The notes under the pieces are model-generated. The model had not been told where the DNA came from. It did no database searches and was given only the letters and a program-made list of their open reading frames with translations. The position numbers were made by a program, and so were the translations under genes. Below, in pieces: positions 34,805 through 43,998 of a stretch of 64,000 nucleotides of DNA (position 1 is the stretch's first letter; the number at the start of each line of letters is the position of its first letter). The DNA is taken from the NCBI RefSeq assembly GCF_026340565.1, contig NZ_JAPEPB010000001.1, forward strand, positions 6,236,001 through 6,300,000. Reading direction: 5' to 3'. Source of the DNA: Kitasatospora sp. NBC_01287. GTDB taxonomy: Bacteria > Actinomycetota > Actinomycetes > Streptomycetales > Streptomycetaceae.

Positions 34805-35833
34805 TCACCTGGTGCCCGGGGCGGCGACGAGCTTGCGCTGCGGCAGCACTCGACTCAGCCAGACCGAATCGGCTTGGGCGGCCTGCAGCTCCTGGCGGAC
34901 CTCCGGCTCGTCGTCGCTGGGAGCGTTGGTGCGGAAGCGGATCTGGAGGACGCCGGGTTGGTCGGAGTGATGGAAGTGGAAGGTGCACTGGCGCTCATAG
35001 TCGGGGTGCGGGCGGCCTCCTGGGTCGGGGCGGCGGTGGTGGCAGTCGCAGTGGTACTTCCAGATGCTCAGGGGAGGGCCCCAGACCGGATCCCTGAGCA
35101 GGGCCGCGAAGTCGTCGTGGGCCGGACGGACACCGTAGAGGTGACGTAGCTCCCAGATCATGGTCTGGTCACCGTGCTGCCAGTACCGAGTGCAGAAGGC
35201 GGTGGAGGTGGTGTGCCACAGCCCGATGCGACGCAGGACGTCGGAGGTGAGCCAACGCATCTCGGCCTCCTCGCCCTCGTAGGCCCCGTGCCTGGCCTGG
35301 TGGACTTGCTCGGCTCTGCCGAACACCGACAGGGTCCACAGCGGGATGGCGCCGGCGGTGACGAGATCGTGCTTGCGCTCGGCAAGGAGCCGCCTCCACC
35401 GGCTGGGCGGCGGCCCGACGAGCGTGAGGCGCGCATCGGGTGCCTGGAGCAGCCGGAGATGGAGGCCGCGGGTATCGAAGTGGCTGAGCCGGAAGCCGTA
35501 GACGCCACCGAGTTCGCCGTCCTCCGCCTGGAACGGCAGGAGAGCGCAGATCGCGTGTTCGGCGATGTCGTAGTGATACTCGGAGATGAAGCCGCTCTCG
35601 TCGAGCCTGACTTCGACGTGGTCACCGACGACTCGGCAGGACCGGATCGCGACAGGGTGAGGCGCGTAGGCGAAACCGCCGTTGAACTTGGAGAGGAAGA
35701 GGTGCTCGATGAGAGCCTGACCGTCGCCAGCCGCGGGGATACCCGCCGTGCGTGTGGCGTCGGTCCTTGAGACGTACCAGTGGGAGTCGCCCGTGTAGAT
35801 CTGAAGGCGACGCTGGTTCGCGCGAGACGGCAT
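34805..35833 (-). CDS. Hypothetical protein (unknown, cargo region)
   Basis: I do not recognise this 342-residue protein. It begins PSRANQRRLQIYTGDSHWYV and contains many aromatic residues and His pairs, including WKYHCDCHHRRPDPG near the C-terminus. The CDCHH stretch could bind metal. The ATG at 35833 follows GGAAGGG, so the start is good. It lies upstream of no phage gene and beside the AbiJ-like nuclease gene, so it belongs to the cargo zone. No membrane segment is seen. Confidence 0.55.
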   Translation of the reverse strand: MPSRANQRRLQIYTGDSHWYVSRTDATRTAGIPAAGDGQALIEHLFLSKFNGGFAYAPHPVAIRSCRVVGDHVEVRLDESGFISEYHYDIAEHAICALLPFQAEDGELGGVYGFRLSHFDTRGLHLRLLQAPDARLTLVGPPPSRWRRLLAERKHDLVTAGAIPLWTLSVFGRAEQVHQARHGAYEGEEAEMRWLTSDVLRRIGLWHTTSTAFCTRYWQHGDQTMIWELRHLYGVRPAHDDFAALLRDPVWGPPLSIWKYHCDCHHRRPDPGGRPHPDYERQCTFHFHHSDQPGVLQIRFRTNAPSDDEPEVRQELQAAQADSVWLSRVLPQRKLVAAPGTR

Positions 35834-36236
35834 GACAGAGCCCTTCCAGTGCTGCCGCCGACCTCGGCGCACGACAACTCGAAGAGCGTGCCAGCGCACC
35901 TGCTTGTGAATGAAGCAGCGGGTTGCCGAGCCGGCTTGGTCCGCCGCAAGTTCACCGAATGATGGTCGGATTCGGTGGGGACGGATGGATCTCCCGCTGA
36001 GACCTGTGGACACCTTGGCGGAGCAGGACAGCGGGCCGCAACCCGACAGGCCGCTCTCCACTCTTTCGGGGGAATTAACGCCGGCGGGGGCGCGGTTCGT
36101 GGCTTGGTCGCTTCGTTCGAGTCGCCGGCCCAAGCCTGTCCCGGCCGCGCCACGGAAGGCCCACCCCGAGTGTGAGCAGCGTCAGCCTCATCGATCCGTA
36201 ACTCAGTTGCGGAGGATCCTGCGTCAGGTCGAGGCG
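35834..36236. other. 403-base gap without a recognised gene
   Basis: The gap lies between two minus-strand genes. It should hold the promoter of the 34805–35833 gene and the end region of the nuclease gene. Open frames here lack good RBS and family features. Confidence 0.4.
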
Positions 36237-37646
36237 TCAGTTGCTAACCCTGAAGCGACGGAACATGTCCGGGATGAATTTCCGCAGAAGGTTCTGGGCC
36301 GCATCAAGGTTCTTCAGCTCGTCGTGGCCGAAGCGGAACACCTCGTATCCCCTGAGTTTGAGGTCTCGGTCGGCGGCGACCATCTCCGAGTACTTGGCCG
36401 TGTCCGGAGTGCGGCCATGGTCGCGCGTGTAGTGCTGCGATCCATCGACTTCCAAGACCACGCGCTGTCCATGAGGCAGCAGTAGGAGGAAATCCATACG
36501 GGAACGCAGCAACGCCTCAGGTCCGCGCTCTCGAACGGTCTTATGGTCCCAGTGCAGCCACACTTCAGGCAGGAGGGCTAGATCGTCGATGGAAGGTCCG
36601 AGAATCTGGTGGTAAGCAATGAAGAGGTTCTTCTGGCCCTCCGAGTTGCCCGGCAGGCTCTTGAAGAGTCGTTGGTAGAGGTCCCCCCTGGTGTCGATCT
36701 CACTGCTGATCTCGCGGGTCTCCTGCCACCAGGCATGCAGATCACCCCACCGCAGGCCCATAGTGGGGATCTCTCGGTCAAAGATGAGGGTGTCGTCCGA
36801 GTGCCCCCCGACGATCTCGATGTCGTTGTCCACTGAGGACCGGAAGCGGATGTCCGGTTTGGTGAGGGAGGCAAAGATGATGTTTTTCGGTCGCCGGGTG
36901 CCGTGCAGCCGCGTCGACACGACGGTGAACAGGGGATAGCCGCCGTCATCGCCAGTCAGTCTCAGCTCGACCCCGGCAGTACGGAGATGACCGTTGATTG
37001 TGCTGACGGTCGCTACCTGGAGCTGCTCGTCAAGGAGCACATCCGCTGACACCAGTCCCTCCAGGAAACGGGCAAACCTGGCGTCCCCGGCCTCGAACGC
37101 CCCGAGGTTCTCGAAAAGGTCCTCCGCTGACCAATCCTCGGGATGGTGGAAGACGTGCTGCTCGATGCGGTCTCTGAGTGTCGCCATCCGCATTCCGTTC
37201 AGCAGCAGACCCTCGAGCTGCTCGAATGAGATGCCTGACTCTGCGAGTATCCAGAAGCGGTTGAGCAGCTGCAGGAAGCGGTCATGGTGCTGAGACAGCT
37301 CCGAAAGGTCGAGGGCCCGCGCCAGCTCACGGCGGACCTTCTTGGGTATCTCGGGCGGCGTGTCATCTTCCCAGAGCAGGTCTTCGAGCTGATGGCGAGT
37401 CTCTGGGCTCACGTAGATGTCGTGCTGCTCCAAGATGCGTCGAGTTACCTGGGGCAGCTCAGCGTCGAGCACCTGATGGAGGCTCAGGTTGACCCGTTCG
37501 CGCTTGGTCCCGGAGTCTGCAGGGATCGGTGGCATGCCCAGTTGCTTGAACGCCGGGTTTAGTGCGGGATGTGTCAGGTCGGTAAGACGTGCGACAGCTT
37601 CACCGACCAGTGTGCGCAGCGCCGAACGATCCCTGCTATCGACCAT
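36237..37646 (-). CDS. AbiJ-NTD3-like protein with DUF559-type nuclease domain
   Basis: The 469-residue protein is a candidate abortive-infection nuclease. The N-terminal region (LRTLVGEAVARLTDLTHPAL, then SGTKRERVNLSLHQVLDA) resembles the AbiJ N-terminal domain 3 group, and WSAEDLFENLGAFEAGDARF (about 170–190) fits that family. The C-terminal 90 residues carry RSRMDFLLLLPHGQRVVLEV followed by DGSQHY and a helix ending GYEVFRFG. Asp385, Glu399 and Asp401 match the DUF559/Vsr-like nuclease fold. It stands alone on the minus strand. I am fairly sure of the nuclease part and less sure of the N-terminal name. Confidence 0.7.
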   Translation of the reverse strand: MVDSRDRSALRTLVGEAVARLTDLTHPALNPAFKQLGMPPIPADSGTKRERVNLSLHQVLDAELPQVTRRILEQHDIYVSPETRHQLEDLLWEDDTPPEIPKKVRRELARALDLSELSQHHDRFLQLLNRFWILAESGISFEQLEGLLLNGMRMATLRDRIEQHVFHHPEDWSAEDLFENLGAFEAGDARFARFLEGLVSADVLLDEQLQVATVSTINGHLRTAGVELRLTGDDGGYPLFTVVSTRLHGTRRPKNIIFASLTKPDIRFRSSVDNDIEIVGGHSDDTLIFDREIPTMGLRWGDLHAWWQETREISSEIDTRGDLYQRLFKSLPGNSEGQKNLFIAYHQILGPSIDDLALLPEVWLHWDHKTVRERGPEALLRSRMDFLLLLPHGQRVVLEVDGSQHYTRDHGRTPDTAKYSEMVAADRDLKLRGYEVFRFGHDELKNLDAAQNLLRKFIPDMFRRFRVSN

Positions 37647-37772
37647 TGACAGATGATCGCAGAAACCGGGGGATTTGGCAGCGGCATCTGGAGGCGGGCC
37701 GTGAGACACATTGAAGCGTCTGGAGAACCGCCAAGTCTTGGCCTGCACCGACCGCCTGGAGTGGAAGGGCAT

Positions 37773-37798
37773 GGGGCCGACGCGTTGGCGTCGGCCCC
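37773..37798. terminator. Terminator near the small basic protein gene
   Basis: GGGGCCGACGC pairs perfectly with GCGTCGGCCCC around GTTG, ten bases past the stop of the minus-strand gene at 37808. Confidence 0.85.
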
Positions 37799-37807
37799 CT
37801 CAACCGC

Positions 37808-38128
37808 CTACGAAGCGCGGTTCCCCGGACGCGAACCGCGCACACCGGGGCGCACCGGACGTCCCGCCCGCTGACGGCTCACCGGCCCCGCCTGGGCAGG
37901 AACCGCCCGGCGGTCCCGGCGGCCGTTCACCCGGCGCAGCTCGCCCACGCGGCGCGGCGACTTCCGTGAGAACTGCCGCCGCGAGGCGGGCCGCCCCTTC
38001 GGAGCCTTCCGCTTCCGGGACTTCTGGACCACCACCTGGAGCAGCAGCTCCAGCAGCACGCTCAAGCCGAACCCGAACGCCTTCACCGTGACCTCCTCGG
38101 ACCACGGCGATTCCAGGACATGACGCAT
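37808..38128 (-). CDS. Small basic protein with a hydrophobic N-terminus, paralogue 1
   Basis: This 106-residue protein begins MRHVLESPWSEEVTVKAFGF, continues with a hydrophobic stretch (LSVLLELLLQVVV), and then becomes very Arg/Pro rich. The same layout, with the EVTVK motif, occurs in the gene at 43999–44358. The ATG follows GAGAGGTGAGCA, a good RBS. It may be a small membrane-anchored nucleic-acid binder. Function is unknown. Confidence 0.55.
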   Translation of the reverse strand: MRHVLESPWSEEVTVKAFGFGLSVLLELLLQVVVQKSRKRKAPKGRPASRRQFSRKSPRRVGELRRVNGRRDRRAVPAQAGPVSRQRAGRPVRPGVRGSRPGNRAS

Positions 38129-38168
38129 TGCTCACCTCTCAGTTGAAGAACCGGGAGGGTGTGGTTCA

Positions 38169-38909
38169 TCAGGCAGCCAGGCCGAGACTCAGCCCGTGGA
38201 CGCCCACCCCGAAGCGTCCGGCCGCGCCGGGACGCCCGGGTGCTCTGGGGATCAGGGGTGCTTGCAGTCGGGTGATGCCGCAGGCGATGGCCAGCGGCTG
38301 TGGCAGATCCTCAGTTCCCGTTGGCCGGGAAGGCGAGGCATCTGGGGGCCAGGAATATCGGGCAGCCAACTCGGCGGCAAGCTCGAAGCTGGAGTGGAGT
38401 CTCGCCAGACCGCTGGAATACTTCCAAGCAGCCAGGCCCCAGGCTTCCGGGTCGGGAGAGCCGGCGGCGTCCGGAGAACTGTTGTCCAGGACGGCTTCTT
38501 GGAGGCCGTGCCACAGGTTCGCCCGACCGTCTCCGCGCCGGGCGCGGGCAGTGTCCAGCAATGTGGTGAAGCTGAGTGCTCGATGAGACCCATCGGCTAT
38601 CACCAGGTCGTGGATGCGATGTACCGCACTGGCCAGCCACGCGACGGTCATGCTCTTGCCGGAGCCCTGCGAGAGCCAGACGATGCCACGCGGGGGCATC
38701 TCCCGTACCGGCGGCCTTTCCGCAGCCCACAAGTTCCGGGTCGACACGATCTTCAACCCGCGGAGTTCTTCGGCTGTCCGGTTTCGCTCGGCGGTCTCCC
38801 GGGCCTGAATGGCAGTCAAGGCCGATACGAACACCGGTTGCGCGTCCAGCCCGATCGGCGCGCCTGCGTACGAGTGGGCGGTGATGCGCTCCAGCTCGAT
38901 CGGCGTCAT
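38169..38909 (-). CDS. P-loop protein resembling part of a type I restriction (HsdR) ATPase, probably a remnant
   Basis: This 246-residue protein contains RGIVWLSQGSGKSMTVAWLA near residues 74–93, a Walker A context close to the HsdR motor motif (WHTQGSGKS). Upstream residues (NRTAEELRGLKIVSTRNLW) are also HsdR-like in spacing, but the DEAH and other helicase motifs are missing and the rest has no match. The complete HsdR is about 1000 residues. It is probably a truncated gene, or an unrelated P-loop protein. No HsdM or HsdS is present. Confidence 0.4.
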   Translation of the reverse strand: MTPIELERITAHSYAGAPIGLDAQPVFVSALTAIQARETAERNRTAEELRGLKIVSTRNLWAAERPPVREMPPRGIVWLSQGSGKSMTVAWLASAVHRIHDLVIADGSHRALSFTTLLDTARARRGDGRANLWHGLQEAVLDNSSPDAAGSPDPEAWGLAAWKYSSGLARLHSSFELAAELAARYSWPPDASPSRPTGTEDLPQPLAIACGITRLQAPLIPRAPGRPGAAGRFGVGVHGLSLGLAA

Positions 38910-39107
38910 GGCGACACGATAGCTGATGGGCCACCAGCTCCGGTCGCTGCTCTGGCCAGACCGCCGCGCACTGGGCAGGCGCTCAACGGTGCGCTCGTCC
39001 CCGGCAGTCGGCGACGGCGCCGTGACCCACTGCCTCGATTGTCCGTTGACTCGGTGAGCGGCTGTGCTCCTCGCGGGCCGCCACGATACCCGGGACGGGG
39101 CAGCAGC

Positions 39108-39620
39108 ATGTGGTGGAAGGTCGAGGGTGCCCCGGCCGGGCTGGACCGGCACATCGGCTCGGCGGTCGGGGTGCTACCCGGCGGGGTCGAGGCCACCGGC
39201 CAGTTCCCGGTCGCCGGCGTGGTGGCGGTCCGCGCGAGGTGCAACTGTGGCTGGCGTGCAGTAGTGGACTGCCCGGCCCTGCCGGACGGGCAGGTCCGGG
39301 CTGAGGAGATCTGGCGTACCGACCACATGCTGCCTCTGTGCGCACTGGGCGAGGAACCGGCCAGCGAGCGGATCGGGCGAGAACTCCTCGGTCAGTTCGG
39401 GGACTTCCTGCACAACCTGCCGTTCGCTGAGGTAACTCCCCTGGAGGGGCTGCGAGCTGCGGCCCGGGTTAGCCAGGTCGCGGGGCAGGCGATCCACGAG
39501 CTGCTGGCGGTGGCGCTGCGGCAGGGCTTGCCGCTTCAGCAGGTCGCGGACGCGCTCGGTATCGACCCCGAGGTGGTGCACGAGAGCACCGGCTACCCGC
39601 GGCACCACGAGCAAGGGTGA
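39108..39620 (+). CDS. Hypothetical protein
   Basis: This 170-residue protein begins WWKVEGAPAGLDRHIGSAVG, with a central CNCGWRAVVDC (three cysteines, perhaps a metal site). It ends with a helix-turn-helix-like segment (GLPLQQVADALGIDPEVVHE). No family is recognised. The ATG at 39108 has a modest upstream G-rich site. Confidence 0.5.
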   Translation: MWWKVEGAPAGLDRHIGSAVGVLPGGVEATGQFPVAGVVAVRARCNCGWRAVVDCPALPDGQVRAEEIWRTDHMLPLCALGEEPASERIGRELLGQFGDFLHNLPFAEVTPLEGLRAAARVSQVAGQAIHELLAVALRQGLPLQQVADALGIDPEVVHESTGYPRHHEQG

Positions 39621-39753
39621 CCGACCCCGCCGGTCCGGCCCGCCGGTCGCCGGCGCGCCCTTGGCCGTTGCTGGTGCCGACACCTTGTCTGGAAAACGAC
39701 GTGCACGCCAGGCGTAACCTTGTCTATCTGCTGTCCACGGTGCGGAGTTGGCG

Positions 39754-40697
39754 ATGGTCGTGTTCAAGGTCGGGTCGCGGGCGTCGGCGCTGGCGGTGAA
39801 GCAGGTCCGGCTCTTCCCGGCACCGATGCGCGAGAAGAACCCGAAGTGAGGTTCGTGCACCGGCCGCTGCTGGAGGGCGGCGACAAGGACCGCCGATCGG
39901 CGCTGGCGTCCGTGTCGCAGAGGTCGGGCGGGTCGGCGTTCTCCACCAACCAGGAGACGGCGCTACTGGCCGGTGACGTCGACCTCGTCGTCCACTCCCT
40001 GAAAGACCTGCCGACAGCCAACCCGCCTGGCCTCGTGCTGCTCGCCCCGCCGGCGCGGGAGGACGTCAGCGACGCGCTCTGCGGCAGCACACTCGCCGAC
40101 CTACCCGAGGGGGCGACGGTCGGCACCGGAGCAGCGCGCAGGATCGCCCAGCTCCTCGCAGTGCGACCAGACCTGACGCCCGTTCCGATCCGGGGCAACG
40201 TGCCGCCGCGCCTGGCCAAGGCCAAGGCCAGGGGCGGCACCCTGGACGCGGTGCTGTTGGCCGCCGCAGGGCTGCGGCGGCTCGACCTGGACGACGCGAT
40301 CAGCCAGTTGCTGCCGCTGGAGGCGTTCCCACCGTCCGCTGGGCAAGGCGCGCTCGGCATCCAGATCAGGGAGGAGCACACCGAGATCCGGGACCTGCTG
40401 GCCGGCACCGGCTGCGCTGACACCTGGGCGCAGGTGCGAGCCGAGCGGGCGATGCTCGCCGAGCTGCACGGTGGCTGCTCGGTGCCGGTAGGGGCCTGGG
40501 CCACCACGCCCGGCACCGGGGTGCTGACGCTGCTCGGGCAGGTGACCACGCTGGACGGCTCCCGGCAGATCACCGCGACGGTGACGGGCCCGGTAGGACA
40601 GCCGGAGCATCTGGGCCGCCGAGTGGCGGCGGAGCTGCTGGACCGCGGTGCGGAGGACATCCTGAGGCAGGTCAGGCCCTCGGTCGCCGTCGGCTGA
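39754..40697 (+). pseudogene. hemC: hemC (hydroxymethylbilane synthase), frameshifted
   Basis: The ATG at 39754 opens VFKVGSRASALAVKQVRLFP, the HemC N-terminus, but the frame stops at 39849 after about 31 residues. The following frame continues EVRFVHRPLLEGGDKDR to the stop at 40697. The family's catalytic parts are intact, including DLVVHSLKDLPT and the dipyrromethane cysteine in ELHGGCSVPVGAW. A one-base change near 39841 explains the break; programmed frameshifting or a read error is possible. HemC makes the linear tetrapyrrole in heme synthesis. It is unusual inside a phage-derived element and stands apart from other hem genes. Confidence 0.8.
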
Positions 40698-40843
40698 ATC
40701 GCAGCTCGGCAAACGGGTGAGCGCCGTTTTCCACAGGGCCGGGTTTTTCCACAGGCGGCAGTGGATTTCCCGTCGCTGCCGTGCGCTGAGTGCACAGTCC
40801 TGCCAGGTGCCGCCGCCGGGGCGGACCCAGCGGAAGGAACACG

Positions 40844-41017
40844 GTGAAGGCCATGGCGCGCAGTCGCACAGTCCGTCGAACGGGTCGGCCCCGACTCCGT
40901 CACCCAGTGCCGTCACCGATGCGGCGCTCGAGGACGCGCAGCGGTTGGGTTCCGGGCACAGCCAGGATCGTGGCCCGGCTGATCGGTGAGCTGCTCGGTG
41001 GCCTGCTGGGGCTGTGA
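40844..41017 (+). CDS. Small basic hypothetical protein
   Basis: This 57-residue product is KAMARSRTVRRTGRPRLRHP-like and very Arg-rich, with a short hydrophobic end (LIGELLGGLLGL). The GTG at 40844 follows GGAAGGA. The composition resembles other small basic proteins of the element. It could be chance in GC-rich DNA. Confidence 0.35.
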   Translation: MKAMARSRTVRRTGRPRLRHPVPSPMRRSRTRSGWVPGTARIVARLIGELLGGLLGL

Positions 41018-41163
41018 CCGTGAAGGCCGCGCGCTGCCGTCGTTCAGCAGTCAGACCTGATCAACGCGCTGACCGCAGGGCTACCGACCGAAGACGGTCC
41101 CGCCAAGCTGCCTGCGTCACCCTGAGTTCCGCAGCTGAGGTGTCGTTCTAGTCCACGAATATG

Positions 41164-43005
41164 TGGGTTGACCTGCGGATATGCGTGATCGCACGCCGGG
41201 GCGGCGTGTGTCTAGGCGGGGGTGTTGGTGCTGGTCAGGCGGGTGTGCCGGGTTCCAGGGTGATGATGCGCTTGGGCTCGGTGACGCCGAGCTTGGCGAG
41301 GATGGCGCGCTGGGCGGGGCTGGTCTCGGTGCGCTGGCGGAAGGTCCCGGCGGGGCCGGAGAAGGTGCCGACGTGGATGCGTTCGAGTTCCTCGCGCAGG
41401 TTCAGCCAGGTGTCGTCGCAGGTGGTCTCGGCGATGCGGATCAGCAGCAACGCCAGCCAGCAGAGCAGGACATGGGCGCGTATCCGGTCTTCCTTGCGGT
41501 GGTAGACGGGCCGCAGATCGATGATCGTCTTCATGTCGCGCCATCCGCGCTCGACTTCCAGCAACTGCTTGTAGCCGGTCGCGATGTCCTCGGCGGACAG
41601 GTGCGGGTCACTGCACCGCAGGAGGAACTTGCCGTCCAGGCGTTCCTCGGCCTTGATCGCGGCCTTGTCGATCCGCAGCAGCCCGCCGGGGGTGGTGCGA
41701 AGGAAGCGGTGCAGGCCGGGCTTGGTGGACAGCTTCCCGCGCAGTTCGGCGCGCTTGAGCGGCTTGAGCTTGTCGGAGCCCTTGATCGCCTCCTCGAGCT
41801 GGGCGAGCAGGTCGGCGCGGATCGCGGCGTCGCGCTTGGCCTGGTCGGGGTTGTGGCAGATCACGAACCGGTCGGCGGTGTCGGGGAGTTGGACCTGCTT
41901 GACCTGCATTTTGTCGGTGACGTGCGCGTAGCGTCCCTGGCGGGACAGGGCGGCCTGGGCGGCGGGCGAGCCGGAGCGGATCTTCTCGCCGAGGATGTAG
42001 TGGCCGCCGGCGCGCTGCAGGAAGCGGCGGTTGGCCTCGGAGGCGAAACCGCGGTCCGCGACCCACACGACCCGGGTCAGCTTCCACTCGCGCAGGTCTT
42101 CGCGGACCTGGCGGATCAGGGCCTGGTCGCCGGTGTTCCCCGGCCAGCTCCAGACGCGGATCGGGATGCCGGTGCGGGTGACGGCCATGCCGATGACGAC
42201 CTGCGGCAGGTCCGGGCGGTGGTCCTTGCTCTTCCCGTACGCGCGGAACGACTTCTCGTTGCCCTCGTCTGCGCTTTCGTCCGACTCCGTTTCCTGGTCC
42301 AGGTGTTGGTCGAGGCGGCGGCCGTGGTCGTCGCGGGCGACGGGGGTGTCGGGTTCGCCGGTCTCGAAGTAGGTGCTGGTGGTGTCGAAGAACAGTAGGT
42401 CGACTTCGAGGTTGAGCAGGTCCGCGACCTGCCAGTAGACCTCTTCGGCGAGCTTGTCCTCGATCTTCAGGAGCCAGTCCATCGCCCGGTAGCAGGCGTC
42501 GTCGCTGGTGGAGGGCAGTCCGGGGATGTGGCTGTCGTGTTCGATCCAGCGGGTGGCGGCGAGTTTGGAGCTGGGGGCGAGCGCGCGGTTGGCGACCAGG
42601 GCGAACAGCACCCGCTCGGCGGCGGGGTCCAGGCGGCGGCCCTTCAGGAGCTTCTTCATGACGGTGTCGATGCCGATGCGGTGCCACAGGCCGTTCAGGG
42701 CGTGGGCGCCGCCCATCGGCCGCGACGCCAGGAACGTCAGGTCCGAGCCGGAGGTGGCCCGCAGGGCGGCGGCCGGGTCGAGGAGCTTGGCGAGCGAGGC
42801 GACCAGACGCTCGATGGCGGCGCGGTCCAGCTGGTCCTCTCGGCCGAAGCTGTGCAGCACCTGCGGGCGGGAGGTGCCTGTGGAGGCGTCCCACTCGTTG
42901 TGCGCCAGCTGGAGGTAGCGCACGGTCGAGCCGTCCTTGTTCTTCCGCGTGGTCGCCCGTACGTACATGGTTCCAGACCTTAACAGCATCACTGCAGGTC
43001 AACAC
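41164..43005 (-). mobile_element. IS1634-type insertion sequence
   Basis: One transposase gene is flanked by inverted ends: GTTGACCTGC at 41167–41176 and GCAGGTCAAC at 42994–43003, extended by imperfect TG/GTG pairs. The total is about 1.84 kb. I could not define a clear target-site duplication. Confidence 0.75.
41235..42968 (-). CDS. IS1634-family transposase (DDE, IS4-like)
   Basis: This 577-residue transposase starts YVRATTRKNKDGSTVRYLQL. An N-terminal helical region is followed by a DDE catalytic core: the first Asp in VDLLFFDTTSTYFE, a second in VVWVADRGFASEANRRFL, and a glutamate within the ERGWRDMKTIIDLRPVYHRK block typical of the IS1634/IS4 YREK-like signature. The acidic insert (ESDESADEGNE) separates the first two. 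The gene is intact, so the copy may be active. The ATG at 42968 is chosen because it gives the family N-terminus. Confidence 0.9.
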   Translation of the reverse strand: MYVRATTRKNKDGSTVRYLQLAHNEWDASTGTSRPQVLHSFGREDQLDRAAIERLVASLAKLLDPAAALRATSGSDLTFLASRPMGGAHALNGLWHRIGIDTVMKKLLKGRRLDPAAERVLFALVANRALAPSSKLAATRWIEHDSHIPGLPSTSDDACYRAMDWLLKIEDKLAEEVYWQVADLLNLEVDLLFFDTTSTYFETGEPDTPVARDDHGRRLDQHLDQETESDESADEGNEKSFRAYGKSKDHRPDLPQVVIGMAVTRTGIPIRVWSWPGNTGDQALIRQVREDLREWKLTRVVWVADRGFASEANRRFLQRAGGHYILGEKIRSGSPAAQAALSRQGRYAHVTDKMQVKQVQLPDTADRFVICHNPDQAKRDAAIRADLLAQLEEAIKGSDKLKPLKRAELRGKLSTKPGLHRFLRTTPGGLLRIDKAAIKAEERLDGKFLLRCSDPHLSAEDIATGYKQLLEVERGWRDMKTIIDLRPVYHRKEDRIRAHVLLCWLALLLIRIAETTCDDTWLNLREELERIHVGTFSGPAGTFRQRTETSPAQRAILAKLGVTEPKRIITLEPGTPA

Positions 43006-43194
43006 GCAGTAGTCAGGCGAAACGTGTTACTAGTCGATTCTGGCTGTTCCACCAGGACGGAAGCACGTGACCTGCAACAACGCTCTCATCCGTGCCACGA
43101 ACCCGCCATCAACTGCGGAACGCAGGGTCACCAGCGCCGGGGTAGCCGCGTTCCCGCTGCTGGGCAGCTATGTCCGTCCGTTGTCACTGTGCGG

Positions 43195-43839
43195 ATGGAG
43201 AATCAGCGGATGGTCCTCGAACCGACGGCGGCTGGCGAGTCCGAGATCCTCGCCACTGCCTTACGCATGTACCTGTCTGAGACCCGCTTCGGCTTCAGCA
43301 GCCTGACCGGCGCGCAGGCAACCCGGCGCATCACCCTCACGGTAGCGGAGTGGGCGGTCGCGTCAGACTGGAGGCCCAGGGGGGAGGCGCCGATGCGCTA
43401 TATCGACCCGCCGCGCGAGCGGCGCGGGGGCTGCCGCATCTCATGGGAGCCGCCCTGGTCCGCCTACCTGGATCTGCGCCTGGTTCGCAAGGACGGCCCG
43501 CCGGTCGCAGTGGAGATCGACCGCACGGACGACAGCACCGCAGTGGACAAGCTGCGCGATGAGGCCCTTCGTGGGCACCCGGCGCTGTGGATCCGCTGGC
43601 ACGGAGGTCTGCGTGCCGAACTCCCGGCTGGTGTCGCTCGCTTGCACCTGCCGACACGGTCGAGCAGTCCTCCCGTCCGGTACTCCCTCACCCCGGTCAC
43701 TGGCACAGCGGCGATTACCCTGGGCGCGGGCGTCACTCCCGAGGCTCGCGCGGACGCCCTGCACAGGGACCAACAGCGGATAGCGGAGGAGAAGCGCGCT
43801 GCCGCCCGCCCCCGGGATCCGGACCACATCAGGTACTAG
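43195..43839 (+). CDS. Hypothetical protein with a possible nuclease-like motif
   Basis: This 214-residue protein has a helical N-terminal region, then AYLDLRLVRKDGPPVAVEID, continuing to a KLRDEALRGHPALWIRW segment. The spacing of D, E-x-D and K recalls PD-(D/E)XK-like or Vsr-like folds found in small restriction-type proteins, but I cannot confirm it. The ATG at 43195 is chosen because upstream of it the frame enters the IS end. It lies beside the IS. Confidence 0.5.
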   Translation: MENQRMVLEPTAAGESEILATALRMYLSETRFGFSSLTGAQATRRITLTVAEWAVASDWRPRGEAPMRYIDPPRERRGGCRISWEPPWSAYLDLRLVRKDGPPVAVEIDRTDDSTAVDKLRDEALRGHPALWIRWHGGLRAELPAGVARLHLPTRSSSPPVRYSLTPVTGTAAITLGAGVTPEARADALHRDQQRIAEEKRAAARPRDPDHIRY

Positions 43840-43959
43840 GGAGTTGGCATGTTGCCCCGAAGGAACGAACCGGGGCCATGCGGCGAGCGTGTATCTGCAC
43901 ACTGACGCGGAGACCCCGGGAGGCAGACGGGCTTGCCTGTCGGCCCCTGCCCGGTTGGC

Positions 43960-43989
43960 GGGGCTGACCGGCCGGTGCCGATCAGCCCC
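43960..43989 (-). terminator. Terminator after the second small basic protein gene
   Basis: GGGGCTGA pairs with TCAGCCCC, with extra CCGG pairing inside a 14-base loop, just past the stop of the minus-strand gene at 43999. Confidence 0.7.
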
Positions 43990-43998
43990 TTGTAGCGG

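Noticed and set aside
38169..38909. A working type I restriction system
   Set aside because: Only a Walker A context resembles HsdR; helicase motifs, HsdM and HsdS are absent. It is kept only as a P-loop remnant.
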